Below are positions 1-7,775 of a DNA stretch of 33,487 nucleotides, in pieces (the first letter of the stretch is position 1; every line of letters begins with the position of its first letter). Below the pieces are notes generated by a model. It had not been told where the DNA came from and made no database searches. It worked only from the letters and a program-made list of their open reading frames with translations. Origin of the DNA: Corallococcus llansteffanensis (GTDB taxonomy: Bacteria; Myxococcota; Myxococcia; Myxococcales; Myxococcaceae); assembly GCF_003612055.1 (NCBI RefSeq), contig NZ_RAWB01000033.1:1-33487 (forward strand), written 5' to 3'. A program made the position numbers and the translations under genes.

Positions 1-2
1 TC

Positions 3-404
3 CCCATCCCGCCCCCGCTCGCCGCCACGGAGGTGCTGACGGGCTACCTGTATTGGATCTCCTACCAGGGCAATCCCTTGCAGCGGCTGGGCTACAGCTA
101 CTGGGCGGAGAGCTGCTACGAATACATCCGCCCGCTGATGGGCCGGGTGCAGAAGACGCTGGGGCTCACCGCCGCGCAGATGACCTTCTTCGTCGCGCAC
201 GCGGACATCGACGAGGACCACTCCGCGCTCGTCAACGAGATGATCGCCAAGAAGTGCCGGACGCCGGAGGACTGGGAGGACGTGGCGCGGGTCATGGAGA
301 CCAGCCTGCGGCTGACCTGGCGGATGATGGACGAGGTGGTGGACGCGCACGCGCGGCTGCTCGCGGGACAGAGCGAGCGCGGCGCCTTCCTGAAGGCGCT
401 CTGA
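3..404 (+). CDS. Haem-oxygenase-like (HDO) iron-containing redox enzyme, partial at 5' end
   Basis: The reading frame is open from the window edge, so the N-terminus is missing; a GTG at 33 is an internal codon rather than a convincing start. The visible 133 residues are helical and carry FFVAHADIDEDHS, in which His and acidic residues are spaced as in the haem-oxygenase-like di-iron oxidase superfamily (TENA/PqqC fold, PF14518-type). Known members bind two irons and perform oxidative C-C or C-N chemistry on amino acids or fatty acids; the substrate here is unknown. The stop is four bases before the next gene, so the two are almost certainly cotranscribed. Family assignment rests on the motif and helical pattern; the upstream metal ligands lie outside the window. 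Confidence 0.75.
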   Translation, partial: PIPPPLAATEVLTGYLYWISYQGNPLQRLGYSYWAESCYEYIRPLMGRVQKTLGLTAAQMTFFVAHADIDEDHSALVNEMIAKKCRTPEDWEDVARVMETSLRLTWRMMDEVVDAHARLLAGQSERGAFLKAL

Positions 405-408
405 AGCC

Positions 409-1557
409 ATGGCCGGGACCTATTTCCGCCACCTGAACTACGCGCTGGGGGATGAGGACTCGAGCGTCGAGCTCCAGGTCCTCCCGCCCGACACCGGGCG
501 GGTCGTCGCGGTCGCCGGCAGCGGCGGCCGCGTCATCCCCCTGCTCGCGCGAGGACCGCGAGAACTCTCCTGCGTGGACATCTCCGACACCCAGCTCGCG
601 CTGACCGAGCTGCGCGTGTGTGCCCTGCGCACGCTGGAGCATCCGGAGTACCTGGGGCTCCTGGGCTACGAGCCCATGCCCGTGGCGCGCCGGCTGGAGC
701 TGCTCGGCGCGCTGCCGCTGTCCCCGGGCGCGCGTGGCGCCCTGGAGCCGCTGAAGGCCGCGGTCGCCGCGGGAGAGCGGATCATCTACCTGGGCCGCTT
801 CGAACAGATGCTGCGCACGCTGTCCCGGGTCAACGGGCTGCTCACCCGGGCCGCCGGGCGCAGGCTCTTCGACGCCCCCGACCTGGACGCGCAGCGCGCC
901 TACGTGACGTCCGGCTTCCCCCGGAGCGCGTGGAAGGGCGTGCTGCTGCTGCTGGGCAACTCGGCGGTCCTGAATTCGCTGCTGTACCGGGGGGACTTCC
1001 CGAAGAAGAACCGCCCCGGCAGCACCTTCCGCATCTACCAGGAGCTCTTCGACCGGCTCTTCCAGGACACCCCGGCGCGCAAGAGCTTCTTCCTCCAGAT
1101 GGTGTTCCTGGGAGAGCTGCGCTTCGCGGAAGGCTTCCCCATCGAAGCCGACCCGGCCGTCTACCGGGCAGCGCAGCGGCACGCCCGGAAGTGCCGCATC
1201 GACTTCATCCAGGGCGACCTCGTCGAAGAGGTCCGGAAGCAGCGCGACGTGGGCTTCGTGTCGCTCTCCGACGTGCCGTCGTTCCTGCCCCCGGCGCGCG
1301 AGCAGACCTTCCTGGAGGAGCTGAAGCCCGGGCTCGCGCCCGGAGCGCTCGTGGTGACGCGGGGGCACCTGCGCGTCGTCACCCCCGGACACGCGGGCTA
1401 CGCGCACGTCACCGACCGCTACCAGGACGTCCTGGCCCGGGAGACAACGCAGCTCTGGACCATCCACGTCTATCAGCGGGAGCCCTCCGGCGCGGCCGGG
1501 GAGCGCTTCCAGGAGGACCTGTCGCATGCACGCGGTCAGGCTGAACCGTTCGTTTGA
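409..1557 (+). CDS. DUF3419 / BtaA-like S-adenosylmethionine aminocarboxypropyl transferase
   Basis: The 382-residue protein begins with a region typical of DUF3419: NYALGDEDSSVELQVL (about residues 10-25), a Rossmann strand and glycine-rich loop VVAVAGSGGRVIPLLA (about 32-47), then CVDIS and TQLALTELR. In BtaA the equivalent segments bind S-adenosylmethionine and the enzyme transfers its 3-amino-3-carboxypropyl group to diacylglycerol in betaine-lipid synthesis. No BtaB methyltransferase is nearby, and the neighbours are oxygenases and an acyltransferase, so a betaine-lipid role is not supported; I infer transfer of the aminocarboxypropyl group to another acceptor. Length is close to that of BtaA. 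The gene starts four bases after the HDO gene and its 3' end overlaps the next gene by 32 bases, which points to translational coupling. Confidence 0.8.
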   Translation: MAGTYFRHLNYALGDEDSSVELQVLPPDTGRVVAVAGSGGRVIPLLARGPRELSCVDISDTQLALTELRVCALRTLEHPEYLGLLGYEPMPVARRLELLGALPLSPGARGALEPLKAAVAAGERIIYLGRFEQMLRTLSRVNGLLTRAAGRRLFDAPDLDAQRAYVTSGFPRSAWKGVLLLLGNSAVLNSLLYRGDFPKKNRPGSTFRIYQELFDRLFQDTPARKSFFLQMVFLGELRFAEGFPIEADPAVYRAAQRHARKCRIDFIQGDLVEEVRKQRDVGFVSLSDVPSFLPPAREQTFLEELKPGLAPGALVVTRGHLRVVTPGHAGYAHVTDRYQDVLARETTQLWTIHVYQREPSGAAGERFQEDLSHARGQAEPFV

Positions 1558-2410
1558 CGCCCACGCCCTGGAGGCCGCCTACGAGGCGGTCCGCGCGCAG
1601 GTGGAGGGCCGGCCCGCGGGCTACCCGGGCGAGGGCCACGTGGGGTGGTCCTCCATCTGCCTCGACTCGGTGTCCTCCGGGCCCTCCCCCGTCCTGGCCC
1701 GGGCCCCGGCCCTGCGGGAGCTGTTGTCCGGCCTGGGGTTGCGGCTGCGGCTCGCGCGCCTGCTGCGGCTGGAGCCGGGGGGCGTCATCCGCGAGCACCA
1801 CGACGCGTTCCTCAGCCGGCGCATCGTGCGGCTGCACGTGCCCATCGTCACGCACCCCGACGTGGAGTTCTACCTCGGCGGCCAGCGCTGCCCCTGGGGC
1901 GCCGGCGAGCTCTGGTACGGCGACTTCTCCCAGCCCCACCACGGCATCAACCGCAGCGCCATCGCGCGGGTGCACCTGGTCCTGGACGTGAGCGCGGACG
2001 CGGCGCTCCTGCGCCTGTTCCCGGAAGGCCTGGTGCCCGCGTCGCTCGCGGCGCTGGAGCCGGACGGCGCGCGGGAGGAGCTGGATCCGGGCGTGCTGGA
2101 CCGGCTCGCCTTCGACTTCACGTTGCCCGCGGGCTTCCACCTGCCCGGCACGGGGCTGGAGGCGCTGACGGCGCCGCTGCCCGGCAGCGTGCGGCTGGTG
2201 GACAACGAGCTGTGCGTCTTCGTCAACGAGCAGCCCTTCCTCAAGGCCGTGCCGGTGTCGGAGGACACGGTGGACCTGCTGGGCATGGGGCCCGAGGCGC
2301 GGCTGCGCTACACGTTCCACGGCGACCAGGTGCGCGGCGTGACCCTCACGCTGGGCACCACGCCCGTCCATTCCTTCGACGTGCGCCATGCCCTCCGTCC
2401 GCATCCTTGA
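1526..2410 (+). CDS. Aspartyl/asparaginyl beta-hydroxylase-type Fe(II)/2-oxoglutarate oxygenase
   Basis: This 294-residue protein has the core of the Asp/Asn beta-hydroxylase family (PF05118). REHHDAF lies at about residues 89-95, RLHVPIVTHPDV at about 102-113 (His104 is a likely iron ligand) and the C-terminal half of the double-stranded beta helix at about 138-154, with HHGINRSAIARVHLVLD supplying the second His and the Arg (about 148) that binds 2-oxoglutarate. Such enzymes hydroxylate peptidyl or free Asp/Asn and related amino acids. A further 140 residues follow the core; I do not recognise that segment. The start overlaps the preceding gene by 32 bases and the end overlaps the next by 23 bases. 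The substrate may be the product of the DUF3419 enzyme, which is inference. Confidence 0.82.
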   Translation: MHAVRLNRSFDAHALEAAYEAVRAQVEGRPAGYPGEGHVGWSSICLDSVSSGPSPVLARAPALRELLSGLGLRLRLARLLRLEPGGVIREHHDAFLSRRIVRLHVPIVTHPDVEFYLGGQRCPWGAGELWYGDFSQPHHGINRSAIARVHLVLDVSADAALLRLFPEGLVPASLAALEPDGAREELDPGVLDRLAFDFTLPAGFHLPGTGLEALTAPLPGSVRLVDNELCVFVNEQPFLKAVPVSEDTVDLLGMGPEARLRYTFHGDQVRGVTLTLGTTPVHSFDVRHALRPHP

Positions 2411-3509
2411 GGCCGGGGACCCGCGGCCCGGCCCGGGGCTGCTGGCCACGCGGCTGGTGGGCCACTACGTGGAGCACGGCACCGCGCCCTACCTCGCGAA
2501 CACCCGCCACCGCGTCCTCCTGGCGGACGTGGACGGGCAGGTGCTCCCCCTGGTGGTCAACGACGGGGACGACAGCCGCTGCTACCTGACGTCGCCCTAC
2601 GTCAACTACATCTCCTACGCGGAGGACTTCGCGCGCTCGGTGAAGGAGCGCGCGGTGCGGTGGGGGCTGCTGGCCTTCATCCGGGCGGTGCGCGCGGCCA
2701 TCCCGCGCAGACACCTGGACCGGGTCGTCTACGTCAACCACTGGCTGCTCGCCACGGGGCCGGAGCTCGCCCTCTCCACGCCGCAACTCGCGGCGCTGAC
2801 GGAGGCCCTCCAGGCGCGCTTCCCGGAGCATGCCTTCGTCTTCAAGCGGGCCAGCGCGGCCACCGCCGAAGAGGTGGAGCGCGGCGACTCCCCGTCGCGG
2901 CTGCACGCCATCTTCAACCGTCAGATGTACCGCTGGCGGCACGAGCCGGGCCTCAAGCCACCCCGGGAGTTCCGCCAGGACCGGGGCCTGCTCCAGCGGC
3001 ACCAGCCCCACCTGCGCAGGCTGACGACCGCGGAGCCGGACACCGTGTCCCGCCTGGGCGCGCTCTACCGGGCCCTGTACCTGGACAAGTACTCGGAGCT
3101 CAACGCGCACTTCACCCCGGCCTGGTTCGAAGCGGCCCTGCAGCAGGGGGCGCTGGAGGTCTACGGCATCGACGTGGAGGGCGGGCTGCACTACTTCGTC
3201 ACCTGCTTCGAGGCGGGGGACGAGCTCATCGGTTCGGTGGTGGGCCACGACCCGGCGCTCTCGCGCAAGCACGGCCTCTACCGGGCGGGCGTCAGCCACC
3301 TGATGCGGCTGGCCGAGGAGCGCGGCCTGACGCTCAACCTGAGCTCCGGGTCCGGCGAGTTCAAGCGCAAGCGGGGCTGCACGCCCTGGACGGAGTACGA
3401 GCTGCTCGGCTTCGAGCACCTGCCGTGGCGGGCCAGACATTCCTGGTCCCTGCTGCGCGGCATCTATAATGCGGTCGGGCCCAGGGTCTTCACCGCCCTG
3501 AGCATCTGA
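2388..3509 (+). CDS. FemAB/GNAT-fold acyltransferase-like protein
   Basis: The 373-residue product looks like a GNAT-fold (FemAB / Acetyltransf_6-like) transferase. The C-terminal half carries LYLDKYSELNAHFTP, then VTCFEAGDELIGSVVGHD, a helix, and LNLSSGSGEFKRKRGC at about residues 317-332 followed by TEYELLGF. The combination of a Gly/Ser-rich turn, FKRKRG and a TEYE strand is typical of FemAB-like proteins. The N-terminal 190 residues are less recognisable. It probably transfers an acyl or aminoacyl group to the product of the neighbouring enzymes, which is inference from context. The ATG lies 23 bases inside the preceding gene, so coupling is likely. The family call is moderate; donor and acceptor cannot be read from the sequence. 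Confidence 0.65.
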   Translation: MPSVRILEAGDPRPGPGLLATRLVGHYVEHGTAPYLANTRHRVLLADVDGQVLPLVVNDGDDSRCYLTSPYVNYISYAEDFARSVKERAVRWGLLAFIRAVRAAIPRRHLDRVVYVNHWLLATGPELALSTPQLAALTEALQARFPEHAFVFKRASAATAEEVERGDSPSRLHAIFNRQMYRWRHEPGLKPPREFRQDRGLLQRHQPHLRRLTTAEPDTVSRLGALYRALYLDKYSELNAHFTPAWFEAALQQGALEVYGIDVEGGLHYFVTCFEAGDELIGSVVGHDPALSRKHGLYRAGVSHLMRLAEERGLTLNLSSGSGEFKRKRGCTPWTEYELLGFEHLPWRARHSWSLLRGIYNAVGPRVFTALSI

Positions 3510-3543
3510 CGGGGCCCCGGGCCCCCACCTCGTCGAGGAGTCC

Positions 3544-4176
3544 ATGCTGTACACGCCCTCCGCCTTCCAGGAACCCGACGTGCGAGCGCTCCATGCGTTC
3601 ATGAAGCAGCACAGCTTCAGCACGGTCATCTCCCACGACGCCGAATCCCACGTCTCCCACGTGCCACTCCTGCTGGTGCCCGAGCGCGGCGCGAAGGGCA
3701 CCCTCCGGGGGCACCTGGCGCGCGCGAACCCGCACTGGCGGGACTTCAATGGCGAGCGGCCGCTGCTCTGCATCTTCCACGGCCCGCACGCCTACATCTC
3801 ACCCAGCTGGTATCAGGCGCGCCCCGCGGTCCCCACGTGGAACTACGCGGTGGTGCACGCCGTGGGGCGTCCCCGACTGCTCGACACGCCGGCGCTCTCC
3901 GCGCTCATCGACGCGACCCTGGCCGAGTACGAACCCGGCCTGGACGCGCCGGGCGGCCCGACGCACCTGCCGGAGCACACGCGGGCGCAGTTGCTGGAGC
4001 ACATCGTCGGCTTCGAACTCGAGATCGACGAGCTGGTGGGCAAGTTCAAGCTGGGCCAGAACCGCTCCGCCGAGGACCAGGCCGGAGTCCGCGAGGGCCT
4101 GCTGCGCCAGGGGGGCGACGCCCAGGCCCTGCTGGACTTGATGGCCGCGAGGGCCCGGCCCCCACACAAACCCTGA
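3544..4176 (+). CDS. PaiB-type FMN-binding protein
   Basis: The 210-residue protein is a full-length PaiB family member (PF04299, split-barrel flavin-binding fold). It starts with MLYTPSAFQEPD, as these proteins usually do, and has HAYISPSWY at about residue 82, PTWNYAVVHAVGR at about 98 and KFKLGQNRSAED at about 166, all conserved in the family. Bacillus subtilis PaiB was described as a negative regulator of sporulation and protease genes; many homologues are simply FMN-binding proteins of unknown chemistry. It begins 34 bases after the preceding gene with a GAGGAG ribosome site. Whether it is a regulator or a redox enzyme of the adjacent cluster is not shown by the sequence. Confidence 0.9.
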   Translation: MLYTPSAFQEPDVRALHAFMKQHSFSTVISHDAESHVSHVPLLLVPERGAKGTLRGHLARANPHWRDFNGERPLLCIFHGPHAYISPSWYQARPAVPTWNYAVVHAVGRPRLLDTPALSALIDATLAEYEPGLDAPGGPTHLPEHTRAQLLEHIVGFELEIDELVGKFKLGQNRSAEDQAGVREGLLRQGGDAQALLDLMAARARPPHKP

Positions 4177-4208
4177 CCGCGGTCCTCTTTTTTCCGAAAG
4201 CCCCGACC

Positions 4209-5681
4209 ATGGCCGAGCGAATCCTCCTGAGCGCCCCGGAAGCCCCCCAGCGGACCTGGGCGCTGAGCGCGGTGGACATCGCGCTCAAGGACATGTTCGT
4301 GAGCTTCGCCCTGGCCTTCAGCGGGCCCATCCACACCGCGCGCTTCGCGGAGGCCCTCCGCCGCGCGCTCGTGCAGCATCCCTTCTTCCACGGGACGCTG
4401 CAGACGCGGAACGAAGCGCTGCTGCTCGTGAGCCCGGCGCCCACCGGCAACGGCGCGGTCGCCCTGGACGTGGCCACGGTGGAAGACACGCTGGAGTTGA
4501 AGCACTGGCCCGCGCTCTACCGCAGCGCCTTCATCGACGGCCTCGTCCCGAAGGGGCGGCTGGAGGGCCAGCGCGACCGGCCGCTGCTGCACCTGAAGCT
4601 GAACCATTTCCAGAACGCCTCCGTCGTGGGGCTGACCTGGAACCATGCCCTGTCGGACCTGCACGGCATCTACGGGTTCCTCGGGGCGGTGGCCCAGGTC
4701 TACAACGGCGGGGACGCGCCGGGCGCGGAGCCCCTCTTCGACCGGGCGGCCATCTGGCGCGAGCTGCAACTGGACCCGGAGGCGGGTGCGCCCCCCTCGC
4801 GTGAGGGCCGCAACGGCATCGTCGGCATCTCCCGCCTGCGCGCGGGGCTCGGGCTCGCCCGGTACCTGGGCACGGGCGTGCACGACGCGGTGCCGCTGTG
4901 TCTGTTGTTGGACGAGGACGGGGTGGAGGCCCTCAAGGCGGAGCTTGCGCCCACGGGGGTGCGGGCCTCCACGAACGACGTCGTCAACGCCACGCTGCTG
5001 AAGGCCTTCGCCGAGTGCGCCCGGGACACGGCCGGCACGGGCGACGTGGGCCTGTACTTCCCCATCGACGTGCGGGGGTTGCTGGGCATCCCGCCGGGGA
5101 CGCTGGCCAACTGTCTGGGGAACGCCTCCGCCGTGCTGTCCCTGCCCGAGCTGTCGCGGGCCTCCGTGGCGGAGCTGACCGCGCGCAACCGGGCGGTCGT
5201 GGCGGCGTTCGGGAAGGCCCAGCTCGAAGCGGACATCCGCTGGGCGGACCACTGGCGGCGGAACACCCGTCCGTCGAGCGTGTATCACCACTGGTTGTTC
5301 GGACGGGACCGCGTCTACTCCTCGAACTGGTCCAGCCAGGACCTCACGCGGCTGCACTTCGAGGACGCGGCCTTCGTCGCCATGCTGCGCAGCTCGCGAA
5401 TCAACCGCTGGTTGCCCCTGCCGGCCTTCCACAGCACCGTCCTGCCGCTGAAGCTCGGCGAGGGCCGGCCGCTGCACGTGGTGCGCACCAGCGTGCGCCA
5501 GCGTCACTTCCAGCGCCTGGCGCGCCAGCTGCCCCAATGGCCACACGTCCGGGAGGTGCTCCGGATGGACACGGGCGAACGGCTGCTGGCTCCCGCGCGC
5601 GCCCACCCGGGCAGCCCTGCGCGCGGCGGGCCGGGCGGTGGGGTGGCCGGAGACGCACGGCGCGCCCTGCCTCCCCGGTGA
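4209..5681 (+). CDS. BAHD-like / condensation-superfamily acyltransferase
   Basis: Starting at the ATG at 4209, 32 bases after PaiB, this encodes 490 residues. An HxxxD active-site motif sits at His146-Asp150 (WNHALSDLHG), close to its usual place in BAHD acyltransferases and NRPS condensation domains. DVRGLLGIPPGTLANCLGNA, about residues 291-310, resembles the conserved segment in the second half of BAHD enzymes (PF02458, the plant and fungal transferase family). The usual DFGWG motif is not clearly present; the region around SSNWSSQDLTRLHF occupies its place. Such enzymes move an acyl group from CoA to an alcohol or amine. The last 30 residues are Gly/Pro/Ala-rich and probably disordered. 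The frame is open further upstream across PaiB, but that part is antisense-like and has no start with a ribosome site. Confidence 0.72.
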   Translation: MAERILLSAPEAPQRTWALSAVDIALKDMFVSFALAFSGPIHTARFAEALRRALVQHPFFHGTLQTRNEALLLVSPAPTGNGAVALDVATVEDTLELKHWPALYRSAFIDGLVPKGRLEGQRDRPLLHLKLNHFQNASVVGLTWNHALSDLHGIYGFLGAVAQVYNGGDAPGAEPLFDRAAIWRELQLDPEAGAPPSREGRNGIVGISRLRAGLGLARYLGTGVHDAVPLCLLLDEDGVEALKAELAPTGVRASTNDVVNATLLKAFAECARDTAGTGDVGLYFPIDVRGLLGIPPGTLANCLGNASAVLSLPELSRASVAELTARNRAVVAAFGKAQLEADIRWADHWRRNTRPSSVYHHWLFGRDRVYSSNWSSQDLTRLHFEDAAFVAMLRSSRINRWLPLPAFHSTVLPLKLGEGRPLHVVRTSVRQRHFQRLARQLPQWPHVREVLRMDTGERLLAPARAHPGSPARGGPGGGVAGDARRALPPR

Positions 5682-5731
5682 CATCCCACGGGGACGGACT
5701 CCACCTTGCAGGACAGGGAGGAGTACGAGTC

Positions 5732-6595
5732 ATGGGTCAGGGATATTCCATCAACATCGGGTTGAACGCGGTGGACCCCCACCACTACGCGGGCTGGGAC
5801 GGCCAGCTCACGGCGTGCGAGGCGGACGCGGAGGACATGGTCAGCATCGCGAAGACGCAGGGCTTCGGTCGGGTGACGCAGCTGCTCACGAAGGAGGCCA
5901 CGCGCTCGCGCATGCTGGGAGAGATGGACGAGGCGGTGAAGGTGCTCCAGGCCGGGGACCTGTTGCTGCTCACCTACTCGGGACACGGCGGCCAGCTCCC
6001 GGACACCAACGCCGATGAGTCCGACGGGCTGGACGAGACGTGGTGCCTCTATGACGGAGAGGTCATCGACGATGAGATCTACGTCGCGATGTCGAAGCTG
6101 AAGCCGGGGGTGCGCGTCTTCATGCTCTCCGACAGCTGCCACAGCGGTTCGGTGAGCAAGGTGGCCTACGCGGCCCTGCGCTCCAGCGGCAGCCTGCAGC
6201 TGCTCGCGGACACGGTGCAGAGCAGCGAGCCCTCCGAGCGGCGGTTCAAGGAGATGCCCCTGGGCATCGAGCACCGCACCTACCGCGACAACAAGGCGAT
6301 GTACGACGACATCATGAAGCGGCTGCCCAAGGAGGACCCGCGCCTCACGCTCAAGGCCACCGTGCTGCTCATCTCCGGCTGCCAGGACAACCAGCTCTCC
6401 AGCGACGGCGCCTTCAACGGCCTCTTCACGTCCAACCTGCTGCGCGTGTGGAACGGCGGGAAGTTCCGCAACGGCTACCAGACGTTCCACCGCCGCATCC
6501 TGCGCACCATGCCTCCCATCCAGTCGCCCGCGTACTCCGTCATCGGAGTGCCCAGTCGCGAGTTCGAGCGGCAGGTTCCCTTCCACTTGAGCTGA
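5732..6595 (+). CDS. Caspase-family (C14) peptidase, bacterial metacaspase/orthocaspase-like
   Basis: The 287-residue protein is essentially a bare p20-like caspase domain. The catalytic His is His85 in YSGHGGQ and the catalytic Cys is Cys136 in DSCHSGS; DGLDETWCLYDGE between them is the type I metacaspase segment that lines the active site. There is no signal peptide, transmembrane segment, prodomain or attached sensor domain. Metacaspases usually cut after Arg or Lys. The C-terminal part, with ISGCQDNQ and DGAFNGLFT, matches the small-subunit end of prokaryotic caspase homologues. The start is supported by the GGAGGAG stretch just upstream. The gene lies 50 bases after the BAHD-like gene and about 50 bases before the PYP-like gene, so all three may be cotranscribed. 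Confidence 0.88.
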   Translation: MGQGYSINIGLNAVDPHHYAGWDGQLTACEADAEDMVSIAKTQGFGRVTQLLTKEATRSRMLGEMDEAVKVLQAGDLLLLTYSGHGGQLPDTNADESDGLDETWCLYDGEVIDDEIYVAMSKLKPGVRVFMLSDSCHSGSVSKVAYAALRSSGSLQLLADTVQSSEPSERRFKEMPLGIEHRTYRDNKAMYDDIMKRLPKEDPRLTLKATVLLISGCQDNQLSSDGAFNGLFTSNLLRVWNGGKFRNGYQTFHRRILRTMPPIQSPAYSVIGVPSREFERQVPFHLS

Positions 6596-6648
6596 CGCAC
6601 GCTCAGCACCGGACAGTCCTTCGCCGTGGTTTCCGGAGCCTCCGGAGG

Positions 6649-7107
6649 GTGGCTGTTGGGCAGCCACCGCTTCGTGCCGCGCCGCTGCAAACCCATTCCC
6701 GCGAAGAGCTCGACGCCCTGATTCAACGGGTGGACGGCCTGTCGGAGCTGGAGCTCGACGGGCTTCCCCTGGGAATGATCCAGCTCGACTCGCAGGGGAA
6801 GATCCTCAAGTTCAACCGGACCGAGGCCTCCCTCGCCCGCATCAAGGCGAAGGACCAGATTGGCAGGAGCTTCTTCAACGAGGTCGCGCCCTGCACCCGC
6901 GTCCGGGAGTTCTACGGCCGGTTCCAGGAGGGCGTCCGGGCGAAGAACCTCTACCAGACCTTCGGGTTCATCTTCCGCTTCGCGCATGGCGCGCGGCACG
7001 TGGCCATCACCCTCTTCTACAGCGACAAGACGAATTCGGTGTGGGTCCTGGTCTCCGACCAGCAGGTGCCCAAGGACGGGTCGCCGCCCAGGAACCGGCT
7101 GGCCTGA
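6649..7107 (+). CDS. Photoactive yellow protein (PYP)-like PAS protein
   Basis: The protein (about 152 residues from the GTG at 6649) is a single PAS domain that aligns without gaps to residues 23-122 of Halorhodospira halophila PYP as I remember that sequence: LDGLPLGMIQLDSQGKIL, IGRSFFNEVAPCT, EFYGRFQEGV and WVLV all have direct counterparts. Cys82 matches Cys69, to which p-coumaric acid is bound in PYP; Glu59 matches Glu46. Tyr42 is replaced by Phe55, Thr50 by Ala and Arg52 by Ile, so the chromophore hydrogen-bond network would differ. A C-terminal tail of about 15 residues follows the domain. Start choice is uncertain: no ATG is suitably placed, the ribosome site is poor, and GTG at 6730 is an alternative. 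No Tyr ammonia-lyase or p-coumaroyl-CoA ligase is in the window, so chromophore supply is unproven. Confidence 0.75.
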   Translation: MAVGQPPLRAAPLQTHSREELDALIQRVDGLSELELDGLPLGMIQLDSQGKILKFNRTEASLARIKAKDQIGRSFFNEVAPCTRVREFYGRFQEGVRAKNLYQTFGFIFRFAHGARHVAITLFYSDKTNSVWVLVSDQQVPKDGSPPRNRLA

Positions 7108-7120
7108 CCGAGGAGCTCCG

Positions 7121-7723
7121 TCAGGCCAACACGGGGTTCGAGCCGCCCTCCGCGGCCCCGGCGGCGCGGCTCCACTCCCCTTCCAGCAGCGAGAGCAGCG
7201 CGGTGTCCGTGAAGCCCTCGGGCCCGGCGTTGTTGTCGCGCAGGATGCCTTCCTGCTGGAAGCCCGCGCGGGTGAGCACGCGCTGGGAGGCGACGTTGCG
7301 CGGATCCAGGCGCGCCTCGATGCGGTGGAGCCCCATCCGCGCGAAGCCGAAGTGCAGGACCGTGGGCATCAGCTCCTTCATCACGCCCTGCCCCCACAGG
7401 GGCATGCCCAGCACGTAGCCCACCTCCGCGCGCCGGTCGCGCGAGCTCCAGTTGAACAGCCCCACGGTGCCCAGGGGGACGTCCCCGGTGCGCGCGCAGA
7501 GCACCCAGCGGAAGCCCTCTCCGCGGCCCGCGGACTCCAGGTCCCGCGTCAGCTTCTCGCGCATCTTCGGCTCGCCCCCGGTCGTGCCGTAGAGGAGGTA
7601 GCGCGCCACCTCGGGGTGCTCGTAGATGGCGGCGAGCTCCGCGGCATCCTCCAGCCGGGGCTGCCGCATGCGAAACCGTTCGGTCTCGAGCTCGGGGTAC
7701 GTGGCGAAGGAAGGAGTCAGCAT
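7121..7723 (-). CDS. RimJ/RimL-type GNAT N-acetyltransferase
   Basis: The 200-residue protein has the layout of the RimJ/RimL subgroup of GNAT acetyltransferases: LETERFRMRQPRLEDAAEL at the N-terminus, VPLGTVGLFNWSSRDRRAEV and GYVLGMPLWGQGVMKELM for the acetyl-CoA-binding strand and pyrophosphate loop, then HRIEARLDPRNVASQRVL and a GFQQEG strand. Members acetylate protein N-termini, ribosomal proteins, amino acids or antibiotics; the substrate here cannot be told. I chose the ATG at 7723, which gives the usual N-terminus, over an upstream in-frame start that would add 25 low-complexity residues. The gene converges on the PYP-like gene, with only 13 bases between the stops. Confidence 0.88.
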   Translation of the reverse strand: MLTPSFATYPELETERFRMRQPRLEDAAELAAIYEHPEVARYLLYGTTGGEPKMREKLTRDLESAGRGEGFRWVLCARTGDVPLGTVGLFNWSSRDRRAEVGYVLGMPLWGQGVMKELMPTVLHFGFARMGLHRIEARLDPRNVASQRVLTRAGFQQEGILRDNNAGPEGFTDTALLSLLEGEWSRAAGAAEGGSNPVLA

Positions 7724-7775
7724 GGCGCTGATTCTACCGTTTCGCGGAGACACGGTGCCTGGGACTTCCCGCGCT

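Noticed and set aside
3464-3470. TATAAT-like bases near the end of the FemAB-like gene
   Set aside because: They are within a coding region, with no -35 box and no gene start at the right distance.
4175-4193. GACCGCGGTC followed by six T as a terminator after PaiB
   Set aside because: The palindrome has no room for an RNA loop, and the BAHD-like gene follows within 32 bases, so termination there is not convincing.
3837-4208. Upstream extension of the BAHD-like frame across the PaiB gene
   Set aside because: The extension is frame-shadow sequence of PaiB; the ATG at 4209 gives a normal protein and lies directly after the PaiB stop.
4898-5731. Upstream extension of the caspase frame through the BAHD-like gene
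   Set aside because: The extra residues are Arg/Gly/Ala-rich shadow sequence; ATG 5732 has a ribosome site and starts the normal domain.
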